64,000 nucleotides of DNA from positions 35,099 through 99,098 of the forward strand of contig FWWN02000702.1 of the NCBI GenBank assembly GCA_900175165.2. Reading direction: 5' to 3'. Under the pieces are notes generated by a model, which saw only the letters and a program-made list of their open reading frames with translations, made no database searches and was not told the origin of the DNA. The position numbers and the translations under genes were made by a program. The stretch comes from Rhizomucor pusillus (lineage: Eukaryota; Mucoromycota; Mucoromycetes; Mucorales; Lichtheimiaceae). Of the stretch, positions 1 to 10,990 are shown piece by piece (position 1 is the first letter of the stretch; each line of letters opens with the position of its first letter).

Positions 1-94
1 CAAGGACGGTCTCAAGCAAGAGAAGCTGGTATGTTGCATATAAACATCTTGCTTTGCTCTTAAATATATGCTAACCATTGAATTTCTGTAGTAA
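1..94 (+). CDS. 3' end of a gene entering from the left edge (partial)
   Basis: Bases 2-28 read in frame as a short basic/acidic tail (KDGLKQEKL). A strong GT donor follows at 29. A textbook branch site (ctaac, 71-75) and a tag acceptor end the intron at 91, and the next three bases (92-94) are TAA. This fits the last coding intron of a plus-strand gene whose stop codon is the first codon after the splice. Only nine residues are visible, so no family can be named. The alternative is that this is chance sequence. Confidence 0.4.
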
Positions 95-452
95 ATGATA
101 TCACTTCATATGAGCATCGTAGTACTTAAAAAAATCACGCATTTTTCTATTAAAAGTGTCGGGATGGCAGAAGAAATAATTCTTGTCGAATATTCGTCTC
201 GTAACCATGTTTTTGATTTGTTACGTGATGGCTCGTGGTGTTTTTGTGCACACATTTGATATTCAATGTCCTTTCTACAATTTGTAAAAGTCAAAGCTCA
301 TTGTGATTTGCAAGGAACGACGTGGTGGAACCGGCGGCGGGATTAGCAATTTCAATGATGCGGGAAATCCACGCGCATTGTTTTTCTTTCCTCCTTTCTC
401 TCGCTGCGGTGCTACTGTTTCGAACAGAACGAGGCGAATCGAAAACGTACTA

Positions 453-2842
453 ATGCTTGAGAAACCCGGTTCGCCTTCTGTGAATGGCGCCCAAACCTCC
501 CATATTCGCAAACGCAGTATACGAGGTGGATTCAGGGATCAGACTCAACAGCAGCTGCAACGATCTTACAACAATAACAGCAACAATGCTCGTCAGTCTC
601 TTATTACCCCATTTCTAAATCAGTCTTCACCTTCTGTTGCTCCAGCCAATCTCCCACAAACACCTGCGAAGACCGAAAGCGCACCGAGCGTCTTGACTCT
701 CAACTCAACGCGTTCCTCCTCTCCCTCCGCTTCTCCATCAAGATCAGTCGACACGAGTCAAATTTTGAAAGGCGTCGTTGCGTGTCTAGATATTAGGTTA
801 GAGAGAAAAGCAAGTGACATAGTAGGAACGGACAGCTTAAGGAGTTCTTTCGGTATAGAACCGAAGACGGCGACGATGTATCAGCTACATTTGAACGAGC
901 TCTTCAGGACATGGGAGCCAAGGTATCGTAATCGTAATGGAACTTGTTGATCCTTGCTATGAACAAAGCTCAACGATATTTATGAATATATAGACCCGTC
1001 GAACATTTTCGGATACGATCACTCATCTCGTGTTCAAGAATGGATCGTCGGCTACACTCAAAAAGGCGCTAAGTCGAAAAATCAACGTGGTGAACTTGCT
1101 GTGGATTAGCCGGTAAATTGCATCACGCACGTTTTATCGCTCGATCAAACCTGATTCATGGTTCTTTGAATAGATGTAAACAAGAAGGACGCCGACTTGA
1201 TGAGAAGGACTTTTGCGTTGAAGGGGCCCCGGGTTTGCTAATGGCACCCAATCGCCGGCGAAAATCTATGGAACCGGGAAAGGTCAGAGCACTTGACTTG
1301 GAAGGTACATTTTGAATAATTTACTGCACGATGATGTGTCGAGGGCCAATATACCAACGGGATGGTTTATTAGAGGAAAAGGAGTCACCAGCACGCAAAC
1401 GAGCATCCAGCGGACGAGCGTCGCTAGATCCAAGTATGAAACGTCCGAAAGTCGACAGTGCAATCATATCTATTGACGACACGCGGTCTCGTCTGTCGCT
1501 GTCCCGGATTGGAAAACCTAAAAGCGAAATCTTGTCGACGCTCATGGCTGACACCACGGCAGAACCGAGTGATACGCATGCATCAAACACGCAGGCCGAT
1601 GCAAATAGATGCAGCCCAGCAAAACACGATACCCTTTCAAAAATGAAATCTGAGCAACGGCCATCTGATCACCTATCGCCAGCCAAAAAGCGATTATCTG
1701 AGCGCCTGCCAAACGACGAAATCAAAGCGGAAATTAAGGCTGGTTTCTTTGTTGGTTCCGTTGATGAACCGCCAAAATCATCGCGACAGTCCAAATCTCA
1801 GGCACAGACACCGTTGCGACGAAAGCGGCGATCAACTGGAAACCTGATACGACCTAGCATCAATGAATTGAGCAAATCGGGCTCTAACATCACCTCTAAT
1901 CAAGGAGCATCGTCTTCAGCACCATTATCTCCATCGAAACCTCCATCTACATCAATATCATCTCTATCTGCATTCTCTAATTCATCGACTGTTTCTCAAA
2001 ATCCAAATACACCGCCACCGCTACGATCATATTCTTCCTTACCACCGCATACTAAACAAGCGGCATCATCGTTACCATCGCACGACCGCGTTATCGTTCA
2101 AACTAATGCAGATTCACCTACTATTGTACTTATCAATCTGGACAAGCAGTTACAACAAAGATGCATTCGGATTATCGAACGATTAGGAAGATACATTCTG
2201 TCGAACAGGTAAAGTGGAATAGAAGCTGTCTCGTGAAGATCATGACTAAACACAGTCAGTAGAGTGGACGAAAAGACTGCATGTGTAATCGGTAAGGGCA
2301 GATTTGTAGACGCATATGTTTTAAGCTCAGGTTATTGATCCCTGTAACAATACAGTGGACAAAAAACAAAGAACCGAACCTGCATTGTTCGCTTTACTTT
2401 ACGGTGTGTATTTCTTGAAACCAGAATGGTAAAAGTACCTCTTTTAGAAATTGCTTTCCGTGATATTATCGACTGAGTAACATATGATAGGTTACTGGAT
2501 AGCGAATCTGCAGGAGCGTATCAAGATGAAAGCATGTACGAGGCGAATGACTTGTATAGTTTGTCAAAGGCATCGAGAAGCACGGTCAAGATTTTACCAT
2601 CTACAACACGAATATGGGTATCAAGCAACACAAGGCTTGCGAAAGAATCGCTGGAGCGACTGATTATTTTAGCAAACGGCACTGTCTCAACCTCGCTAAA
2701 CGATGCAGATGTCGTCATTTCTAACCGAGCTATTGACTGCGACAAGGATGTTATCAAGGAAGAATGGCTGTTCGATTGTGTAGAAAACTGGCGCTGTAAG
2801 TATCCTATGATATCGTCTGGAAAACTTGTCTTCGATGACTAA
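453..2842 (+). CDS. Triple-BRCT protein, microcephalin (MCPH1)-like
   Basis: Inferred exons are 453-796, 859-922, 994-1112, 1174-1304, 1374-2208, 2263-2291, 2356-2428 and 2491-2842, giving 648 aa. BRCT 1 lies at about residues 104-215. It has the motifs CLDIRTEDGDDVSATFERAL, ITHLVFKNGSSATLKKAL and VVNLLWIS, which resemble the N-terminal BRCT of microcephalin. A Ser/Pro/Lys-rich, presumably disordered and nuclear linker follows. BRCT 2 is at about 470-550 (ERLGRY...ALLYGVYFLKPEWL). BRCT 3 is at about 560-648, with a WLFDCVENW core. Tandem BRCT pairs usually bind phosphopeptides in DNA-damage signalling, so a chromatin or checkpoint role is inferred by family. The ATG at 453 is preferred over the upstream in-frame 303 because the extra N-terminus is low-complexity. 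The 1305-1373 intron is the least certain boundary. Confidence 0.8.
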
Positions 2843-3531
2843 CTCTGCTGTGTATTAAGACTTATCTATGCACAGATACAGACCGACGTCCTAGCTGTAT
2901 GAAATACATCCCTTTACAACCGGTTTTCTTAAACCACTACTTTCTTCATATTTGCTATGATAACAAGGAAAATGGGCTGCAAAGGCACATTTTTACTGAT
3001 TCCCCTTTGGAGGTGCAAGGAGTATGCTCGAACCTTCCGATTTAAATGTCATGTGGGATGCTCGATAGGTTGTGTCATTGATTTTTGATCCGTGCGACGG
3101 TTTAAACGTTCAGCCGCCAGATTCAACTCCGTCCATCATGTGTTTGCTCAGGGGATGGCGTGTTTGTTTCAAAGCAATATTCGACGAGGAAAAAAGATCA
3201 CGCATATACGTATATGAATATTTACTTTCTAAAGCACACATAAGCGTATGCAGTTTTTAGCTTGACAAAACGAACTGGTTTGATGACAGATTAGTTGTCA
3301 CTATCTACAAACCGGAGATAACGACCACGAACGGATCATGAATTTTCATTCTCGGAACTGTGCCCGTTGATCTGCTCGCGTTGCCAAAAATGAAAAAAAT
3401 TTCAGGGCATCATCGGCGGCGTGCCGGCTAACAGTTTAGCAGACCTTATGGTATAAAAAGTCAGGCAATCCACCCTCCCGTCGTTCGTTTCCTACAACAA
3501 CCAATTCTACTTCCAATATTACATTCCAATA
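2843..3531. other. Intergenic region with promoter of the 3532 gene
   Basis: No ORF here has coding character. The right end carries a TATA box and a CT/CA-rich leader for the gene at 3532. Confidence 0.6.
3452..3458 (+). promoter_or_regulatory. TATA box of the small gene at 3532
   Basis: A tataaaa element lies 73 nt upstream of the ATG and is followed by a C/T- and CAA-rich leader typical of fungal start regions. Confidence 0.55.
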
Positions 3532-3834
3532 ATGGGTCTCCACGAACGCATTGCTAAAATCCTCGGCGCAAACAAGACAAACGTTGCTCCTGGTTCTGAC
3601 AGCAAAAAGTCTACACCCGACTCTGCTACGCCTGCTTCCACACCTAGCGCTTCAAGCTCCCGCGCATCATCTCTATACCACGAACCCATCAACTCGCCTA
3701 CTCCCAATGAGAAGTACTTGCGCGATCCCATGCGACACAACAAGCGTCCTGACACCCTCGGCTCCTTTGTTGACCCTATGGGCGGCCGCCATGCATATGC
3801 TCGAGGCTACGATGCTACCAACACTGGTGCTTAA
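3532..3834 (+). CDS. Small Ser/Thr/Pro-rich protein, 100 aa, unknown
   Basis: This is a single-exon ORF with a clear TATA box and a clean A-rich start context (ccaataATGG). The N-terminus is amphipathic (MGLHERIAKILGANK). Residues 25-50 are Ser/Ala/Thr/Pro-rich. The C-terminal third is charged and probably the conserved part (YLRDPMRHNKRPDTLGSFVD, then PMGGRHAYARGY). There is no signal peptide or membrane segment. I do not recognise the family. Codon use is C-ending and biased like an expressed gene, unlike the overlapping ORFs in other frames. It stands alone, with no close neighbour on either side. Confidence 0.65.
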   Translation: MGLHERIAKILGANKTNVAPGSDSKKSTPDSATPASTPSASSSRASSLYHEPINSPTPNEKYLRDPMRHNKRPDTLGSFVDPMGGRHAYARGYDATNTGA

Positions 3835-6550
3835 AGGAAAAATTTTCTAATCCCTTCTTCTCCATCCCTCTTCAACTAACGTTTACGTATATACTCCTTC
3901 CCTTTATTACTCTCGTCGTCATGGATAATCTTTGCATCCTGTCCTCCCTCCGAATACTTTCTATTACTACTCTCTCTCCCTCTCTCTTTGTCTCGCATCC
4001 TTATCCGTTACTATCCGTCGTTTTAGCATTAAATACTCATCTCTATCATTTGCATGCATGTCTTAATCATTAAATCATTGTTAAATCATACAATCGCAAG
4101 TCTGATGATATGCAAAGTGAATGGAATTCTACAGCTTCATGTTTATGTCACAGAGTGTTTACGACATTCTTGTAAGCAGCGATTACTAATCGAGTCCGCT
4201 CTATGGCTATCGGTGCAAAATAAAGTCTGGCCAAAGAAGGGCTGGTTCGTGCATCGGATGATATTCGCGAAACATGCCATCAAATCAAAATACTAACACA
4301 TCGCATATTGAAAGGACAGATGTCATGGCTATAAGGCTACTTAATCAACAAAACTTGAGTATTGCTCAGTTGGCTACACTGTGCAGTTTGGTCAGAAGCC
4401 TCCCAAAATGTAAGCCATACTTGCCAAAAATTCCGGATCAAAAATGATCCTACACATATGGAAGAAGCCAGTATCTTTACAAAAGTGGTCTGATCAGCCA
4501 AGCAGCATTCCCTTGAGCTATAACTACGCAAGAATTATCCACTCTTTCCAGGCAGTCTCCTCAACGATTACATCACTGTTTTCTCTTGCTTATCTGGAAC
4601 GATTCCAGTTCTTTTGTTTTTGCGTCTGAAATAGGTAGCAATGCCTTGTTGCGAAATTCCAGCGTAATGTTGAATCAATGAACAAAGAACGTCAAGAAAA
4701 CGACTTTTCATCAGGAGCCGTAGTCTGACGTCTGGGATCTACTGCAAGACTTCCGAAACTATTTCGATTTGAGTGCCTACGGACATGCGTCGTATCAAAA
4801 TACTTATTATTAGCATCTCGCGAAGAGACATGACTACGGTTACACTTTCTAGGGCTCACTGGAATCTTCCCTTGCTCCTCTCGATGCATATCTTCCGCAA
4901 GCAACAGCGTCCTAGCTTGTTGACATTCTACGAATCATGGATGTAATACATGACTGCGTTGTCTGTCGCTGCAATATTCCATAAATTGAAAACTTGGCAG
5001 AAAAATATCAGATCATTTTGTCGATAGTACGATGATAGCAATTCTCTATTCAAGCAGAGCATTTTTTAGCTGATTACGATATAATGTCTTTAAGAAACAC
5101 GTGCAGCAATGCAATAGACGATTAGAAATATGTTATGATTTCACTTTATGTATGATGCGTATAGGACGATGCTTCATGGGTAGAAGACTTTGCAAGTTCT
5201 AGATAAACAGTCAACGACCGCTATTGGTCTTTGTGCTCATGTTTTATCAATCGATTGTTGGACGATCGAGCATAGATAAGTAAGCTTTTCAAACTAAACA
5301 GACGCAACGTAGAGTCATAATTGACTTTTCTATCTTTGACTCCACAGACAAGGACGATCTAAATGATCAGTAATCAAACATGAAGATAATGCATATACGA
5401 ATGAATTTCAGGGAAAAATATGCACACGTGTACATCGAAAGCACTAGAAACTAATGGGCAAAGCTCAATCGATAAGAGTATCTATTGCTGTGTTTGAGCA
5501 TCTGCAGGTCTTCTATTCAATTGAATATTGGAGGCCGATTTTGCGCCGGGCGGCATTTTGGTCATCGATTGGCCGACAAGCGGAGGAGGGAATTCGGCAG
5601 ATCTTGCGCACCCAGCACTGTTATGAAGTATTGTTACGCATTGAAGCGAGTGAGAAAAACCATCCCGCGGTGTCTCTCCTACAAGGTTAATTGCTGTGAA
5701 AAGTAGACGGCGCTGTGGATACACACACCGTTGTACGATGATTCTTAACTTATACTCAATCACCGACGAAACGGACAAATGATGAAAAATTTTGCTGCTG
5801 GTTGTTGTTATCGAGAATTATAGACAGCTGTTGAATATGTAGAAAGCCGCAAGAATGCTATTAAAAGCATTGATTATATAATTGTGGACATTAGTCAATG
5901 CACATCAAAGGACTATGTACATTCACCTCTCTTCGATATCCCAATCAGGGTACTTGTGCTATTTTGGGGAGATGAAAGTGAAGCTGCGCTAAAACCATAT
6001 TAATGTCAACTACTTACGGTCAAGGTCTTTTGCTGCAAGAAGTCATGTATCCTGCGGTTGAATCAATGGTTTCAGCTAAACGCTGCTGGGAACTACGTAC
6101 TTTGCACTCAGTTGGAAACGCTTTTTCCATGGAAAAACGTGGTAAAACTTTACATGTATCCCGCGGTGGTCTCAGGTGAAGATCCCCCGCTCGCTGACTG
6201 ACCTGAACATCCCAAGATCTGCAACAGAACAAGTCGATCAGGTACAATGAACAAGTTTTTCCTTGTTTGTGCAACGTGGAGACAGTGGCAAAACCAACAA
6301 CATTTTCCGCGGTTCAAAGGATTCATGTGTCGTATACAGACTGGTACCATTTCGCAGATAGCTCCTTACTAGATTTATATTGGTCTATATGCTGGCATAT
6401 ATCAAGGGTCCCACTGCTCGTGGAATAAAGTGCCGATAATTTACATGATCACTTAATGTGAATGTGTCACAAACTGTATGCCAAACCACACCAGATAGTT
6501 GGTCAACCGCGGTTCATCTTAACTGACAGGTACAGGACGGAATGTGCGTA
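3835..6550. other. Gene-poor 2.7 kb region
   Basis: Short ORFs (for example 4054-4296, 5454-5690 and 6020-6274 on the minus strand) lack splice-compatible extension, codon bias or recognisable motifs. I see no RNA gene, transposase remnant or clear repeat here. The stretch just upstream of 6551 is probably the promoter of the mannanase. Confidence 0.5.
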
Positions 6551-6558
6551 TATATAAA
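6551..6558 (+). promoter_or_regulatory. TATA box of the GH5 mannanase gene
   Basis: A tatataaa element lies about 110 nt upstream of the ATG at 6668, followed by a CAACAACAAC- and CT-rich leader. Confidence 0.6.
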
Positions 6559-6667
6559 GGCCCTCTGGAAAGCACGATCGTCCAAACAACAACAACGAGA
6601 ATATCTTTCTCCAACCCGTCCATTCCTTTAAACAAACTCTCACTTGCAAGCAAAACCCACAGCCAAC

Positions 6668-8062
6668 ATGAAATTCCTCTCGCTCTTTGCCTCTACCCTT
6701 TTGGCCGCTGGCGCCATAGCTGCCTCGTCGTTTGTGTCGACTGAAGGCACCCAATTCACCCTGGATGGCAAACCATTCTACTTTGAGGGCACCAACGCAT
6801 GTAAGTTGCATCCTTGCAAGCAGAGTTTTATTACTAAAGTTCTGATTGAAATTTGCTCTGTTGCAGACTATTTGATGAACAGCGACCAGGATACTGTGCA
6901 GCAGGTCTTCAAGCAATCCAAATCCCTCGGTCTCCCTGTTGTCCGCACTTGGTTGTTCAATCTTGGAACAGACAGCGTCTGGTTCCAGCAATGGGATGCT
7001 ATCAAGAAGCAAATGATTATCAACGATGACAGCGAGACTGGTCTCGGCCGCATTGATTACGTGATCCAGCAAGCCGCGGCTCAGGGCATCAAGCTTATCT
7101 TTGCCCTCAACAACAATTGGGAAGATTATGGGCAAGTATATAGCAAAAAAGGGGGAAACTGAAAAGTCGCGGTGTATTGACATGTAATTGATCTTTGTAT
7201 TAGTGGCATGGATTACTATGTCAAGAACTTTGGTGGCAAGTACCACGACGATTTTTATACCAACGAGGACATGATCGCCTCGTTCAAGGAATACATTAAC
7301 CACGTCGTGAACCGCAAGAACTCGCTCACCGGCGTCAAGTACTCGGTAAGAAAACCACTCATATATGGACGCAAGAGTGTATACTCATACAGACATTTAG
7401 GAGGACCCCACTATCTTTGGATGGGAAATTGCCAACGAAGTTCGCTGTGAAGGCGGCGAGAACTTCCCTGCTTCTTCCAACTGCTCCACCGCCACGACAA
7501 CTGCCTGGATCAAGGAGATCAGCAGCTACATCAAGTCTATCGACAATAACCATCTCGTCGCTGTCGGCGATGAAGGCTTCTTCAACCACAAGGGCACTCC
7601 TGAGTAAGTACTTGAAACACGTTTACTTTAGGAGGCAGCAAACTGATAAGATCGTGATATAGCTACGAGTACAATGGTGGTAGCGGTATGGACTTTGATG
7701 CAATCTTGGCTCTCGACTCGATTGACTTTGGTACCTTCCACCTGTATCCCGAGACATGGGGCAAGGATACCAACGGCAGCTGGGCTACGCAGTATATCCA
7801 GGACCACGTAACTGCACAAGAAGACGCAGGAAAACCCGTGATTATGGAAGAATACGGTCTCAGCACTGCCGAGCTCCGTGACGCCCAATATCCTGTCTGG
7901 CAAGGTATCGTCGAAAAGAAGAACTTGGCTGCCGACGCTTTCTGGCAAATTGCAATGCCCTGTAGCAAGATGGACAGCTTTGAACTTTGCGCCTCGGATG
8001 AGGATATCAGCACCACTGTGACTAAGCACGCCAAGGCTATGGCCGCAAAGAACAGCGCCTAA
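6668..8062 (+). CDS. Secreted GH5 (subfamily 7-like) endo-beta-1,4-mannanase
   Basis: Exons are 6668-6800, 6867-7131, 7204-7345, 7401-7603 and 7663-8062, giving 380 aa. Residues 1-19 form a signal peptide (MKFLSLFASTLLAAGAIAA), so the enzyme should act outside the cell on mannans or galactomannans. The family pattern is clear. FEGTNAYYLMN and PVVRTWLFN form early barrel strands. NNWEDYGGMDYYV is typical of fungal mannanases. GWEIANEV carries the acid/base Glu (about E193), and IMEEYG carries the nucleophile (about E311). Length matches a single catalytic domain, and no carbohydrate-binding module is present. Intron 2 (7132-7203) needs a GC donor (GG|gcaagt) to keep the GGMD motif in frame. 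The 3' flank contains an unusual tandem repeat. Confidence 0.93.
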
Positions 8063-8115
8063 AAGTTCAAACACATGTAGTTGAGAATATGTTGTTGTTC
8101 TTCTCTATCGAATAA

Positions 8116-8613
8116 ATGATTATGACATCATGGATCCCCAACACCATTTGCAGGATTTTGTTAATTAAGATAACAAGGGTACATAGCTTTAAGACTTACG
8201 TATTGAACCAAGGACTTTTGTGTGGCAAAAAGGATGACTGGATGCAAGGTTAGGCGGGCCACACTTTGTACATAGTTCTGTGATGATTATGACATCATGG
8301 ATCCCAACACCATTTGCAGGATTTTGTTAATTAAGATAACAAGGGTACATAGCTTTAAGACTTACGTATTGAACCAAGGACTTTTGTGTGGCAAAAAGGA
8401 TGACTGGATGCAAGGTTAGGCGGGCCACACTTTGTACATAGTTCTGTGATGATTATGACATCATGGATCCCAACACCATTTGCAGGATTTTGTTAATTAA
8501 GATAACAAGGGTACATAGCTTTAAGACTTACGTAATGAACCAAGGACTTTTGTGTGGCAAAAAGGATGACTGGATGCAAGGTTAGGCGGGCCACACTTGT
8601 ACATAGTTCCGTT
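8116..8613 (+). repeat. Three tandem copies of a ~166 bp unit
   Basis: Copies begin at 8116, 8283 and 8449 with the same first bases (atgattatgacatcatgg), giving periods of 167 and 166 bp. They are almost identical. Differences are one extra C in copy 1, tatt versus taat near cgta, and a lost T in the copy 3 cactttgtac stretch. Each unit has the palindrome-like tgacatca, a ttaattaa, and a G/C-rich end (aggcgggccacac). The array starts within the 3' region of the mannanase, right after its AATAAA-like signal, and ends about 180 bp before the PKA-R start. Confidence 0.92.
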
Positions 8614-8683
8614 ACACAAAGGTGCATCCTCAGCAGGCTTTCCTTTTTTCTTTTACTCTTTTGTCTCTTGACCTTTCACTCAC

Positions 8684-8688
<5 letters not shown>

Positions 8689-8716
<28 letters not shown>
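8689..8716 (+). repeat. (CT)n microsatellite in PKA-R leader
   Basis: This perfect CT run sits inside a roughly 130-nt pyrimidine-rich tract ending shortly before the ATG at 8792. Such tracts are common fungal core promoter or leader elements. Confidence 0.8.
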
Positions 8717-8720
<4 letters not shown>

Positions 8721-8791
8721 TTCTCTCTCTTTCGTTCAATTTTTTTCTTCTTCCCTTTTTTTCTTCCACCGCACAATCTTTTTAGTTCATC

Positions 8792-10220
8792 ATGACCGTG
8801 GACAATTACTTTCTGTCAAGCGCGGATGAGTACACTCAGCTGTTGACAGAGCTCCACACAGATTACTGCCGAGACCAACCCGAAGATGTTCTGCAGTACT
8901 GTGCCAACTTTTTCAACCGAAAGCTCGAAGAACAACGTGCAGTGCTGCGCGGGCAACGTGCGCCTTCACTTTTTGGTATTTTTTTTAGCTTGCTTTTGTT
9001 CCTTGTTTGTATTCTCACGCGTTACCGCAGGAACAGAGCATCATCCTTTGGCGGCGGCTAACGGTGGCAGCAGCACTGGCGGTGTTGGCTTGGACGGACC
9101 GACTGATCCCGGGCAGAATCGAGTGGATTACATGGATAGCGATGATCACAGAGAAGAGGATGATGATGAGGACGATGAGTTTGCGGACGAATACGATGAC
9201 GAGTTTGACGACAAATTCATCACAGAACCGTTCTCAACGATGCCGCCACCGTCGTATAACCGTGATAGGCGGACTTCTGTGAGTGCGGAATCCATGGCAC
9301 CATCGCATGGTCATGATTTCGTCAAAAAGGTGATACCAAAGACCGACGATCAGTGCGAACGCATCCGACTTTCGGTCAGCAACAACTTTTTGTTCAGGAA
9401 CCTGGATGAAGAGCAATACCATGACGTCGTTAATGCAATGAGTGAAAAACGCGTTGCTGCCGGACAGACAATCATAGAACAAGGCGGTGTCGGCGACTAC
9501 TTTTACGTCGTCGAGTCGGGTACATTTGATTGCTACATTAGCAAGGGAGGCGAACCGCCTAACAAAGTCACAAGCTACGAGGCTGGAGGCAGCTTTGGTG
9601 AATTGGCGCTCATGTACAATGCACCACGTGCTGCAACCATTGTTGCAACATCCGATGCGGTTTTGTGGGCCCTCGATCGCGTAACTTTCAGAACAATTTT
9701 GATGGAAAACACTTCACGCAAACGACGCATGTATGAATCCTTCCTCGAGGAAGTCCCGCTTTTGAAATCTTTGGAGTCCTACGAACGACACAAGATCGCA
9801 GACGCTTTGGAATCCGTGTATTTTGAAGACGGTCAAGCTGTCGTGACTCAAGGTGATATCGGCGATCGATTCTATATCATAGAAGCAGGCCAGGCGGCTG
9901 TCTACAAGACCGATCTGGATGGAATGCGACAAGAAGTTAACGCATTGGGTCGAGGAAGCTACTTTGGTGGTAAGATTATTCGCACTGCATGTAGAAGCCG
10001 GGACAAATACTTAAAAAATAATGATGTTTATGTTGTTGTTGTAGAACTCGCTTTGCTGAATGATACGCCCCGTGCAGCTACGGTTGTTGCGCAGGGACGC
10101 CTGAAATGCGCTACACTCGGCAAGAAAGCTTTTACTCGTTTACTTGGACCTGTCTTAGAAATTCTCAAACGCAACTCTGAAAATTACCATGCTATTATTA
10201 ACCAGCAAGAAGAGCGATAG
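8792..10220 (+). CDS. BCY1/pkaR: cAMP-dependent protein kinase regulatory subunit
   Basis: Exons are 8792-8975, 9031-9969 and 10045-10220, giving 432 aa. The N-terminal RIIa-like docking/dimerisation helix region (about 10-50, TELHTDYCRDQPEDVLQY) is followed by a very acidic linker. The inhibitor site RRTSV is at about 141-145. It has a phosphorylatable Ser, as in type II and fungal R subunits, rather than a pseudosubstrate. Two cyclic-nucleotide domains follow, each with a phosphate-binding cassette: FGELALMYNAPRAAT (about 249) and FGELALLNDTPRAAT (about 373). The second cassette is formed only by removing intron 9970-10044. The product should hold the PKA catalytic subunit inactive until cAMP binds, governing growth, dimorphism and stress responses. 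The start has a good context after the CT-rich leader. Confidence 0.96.
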
Positions 10221-10990
10221 ATCCCTCAATATGAACAAAAAGAAAAACATGGCACGCTTTGCGTGTGTGTTTTTATCCCAATTACCCAAAAACTGTCCTA
10301 AAAGAAATTGGTTGGCTGCATGATCTTACTTCCCTTTTTCTCCACCATGCATCCCTTCCCTCTTCTCTTCTTTCTTTCTTCTACATTTATCCATAGACCC
10401 CACGTTGCTACTTTTTTTATCCAACCGCTGGCTACTTGCATTGGTACAGTTCAAAACAGTAAAAGACTCTCTTATACAAATGAGAGCGGAACCGAAAAGA
10501 TACATGTGTGATCGTAGCAGCAACAGCGGACAGGTTCGTTATGCACAATGCAGCCTTCGGACCCTTTTTCTCTCTCCTCCCGGATCTCTCACTCTCAGCT
10601 CTGCAAAAATCCCTCCCCCTTTTTGCCTTGCGTTTGACATTGAACAGAGTACATATCCTGAGCTGTATCACCACTTTTCAATAAAGAAGTTGTATATAGG
10701 TCGAAACGTGGAATAGTGCTTTTTAAATATCTTTTTAAGTACCATCGAGATAAATGGGGTTTACAGAAGGTGTGCGGGAGGAATCACGGAGGAGGATTTA
10801 CAAGAACTTAGGGGAATTTGACTTGAGAGCGTGTGTATGTGTGTATGCGTACGCGTGCGGGTCTAAGGGGAACTTGGCAGCTGGGCGCCCCCTTTTATAT
10901 AACGCGACAGTTATCCCCCTGTGTTGTCTTTATTTCTTCTTCTTTGTCTTTCTTCTTTCTTTCTTTCTTTTCAGTTGATCTATCTGAAAA
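10221..10990. other. Intergenic region, PKA-R to septin
   Basis: There is no coding gene here. The stretch holds pyrimidine-rich blocks (10320-10390, 10925-10975) and a ttatat element near 10894, probably the septin core promoter. Short ORFs on both strands are low-complexity shadows of the CT tracts. Confidence 0.55.

Noticed and set aside
5454..5778. Overlapping ORFs on both strands in the 3.8-6.6 kb gap
   Set aside because: No splice continuation, no codon bias and no motif; likely random open frames.
6503..7303. 266-codon minus-strand ORF over the mannanase start
   Set aside because: Antisense shadow of mannanase exons and introns; no domain, and the plus-strand enzyme is unambiguous.
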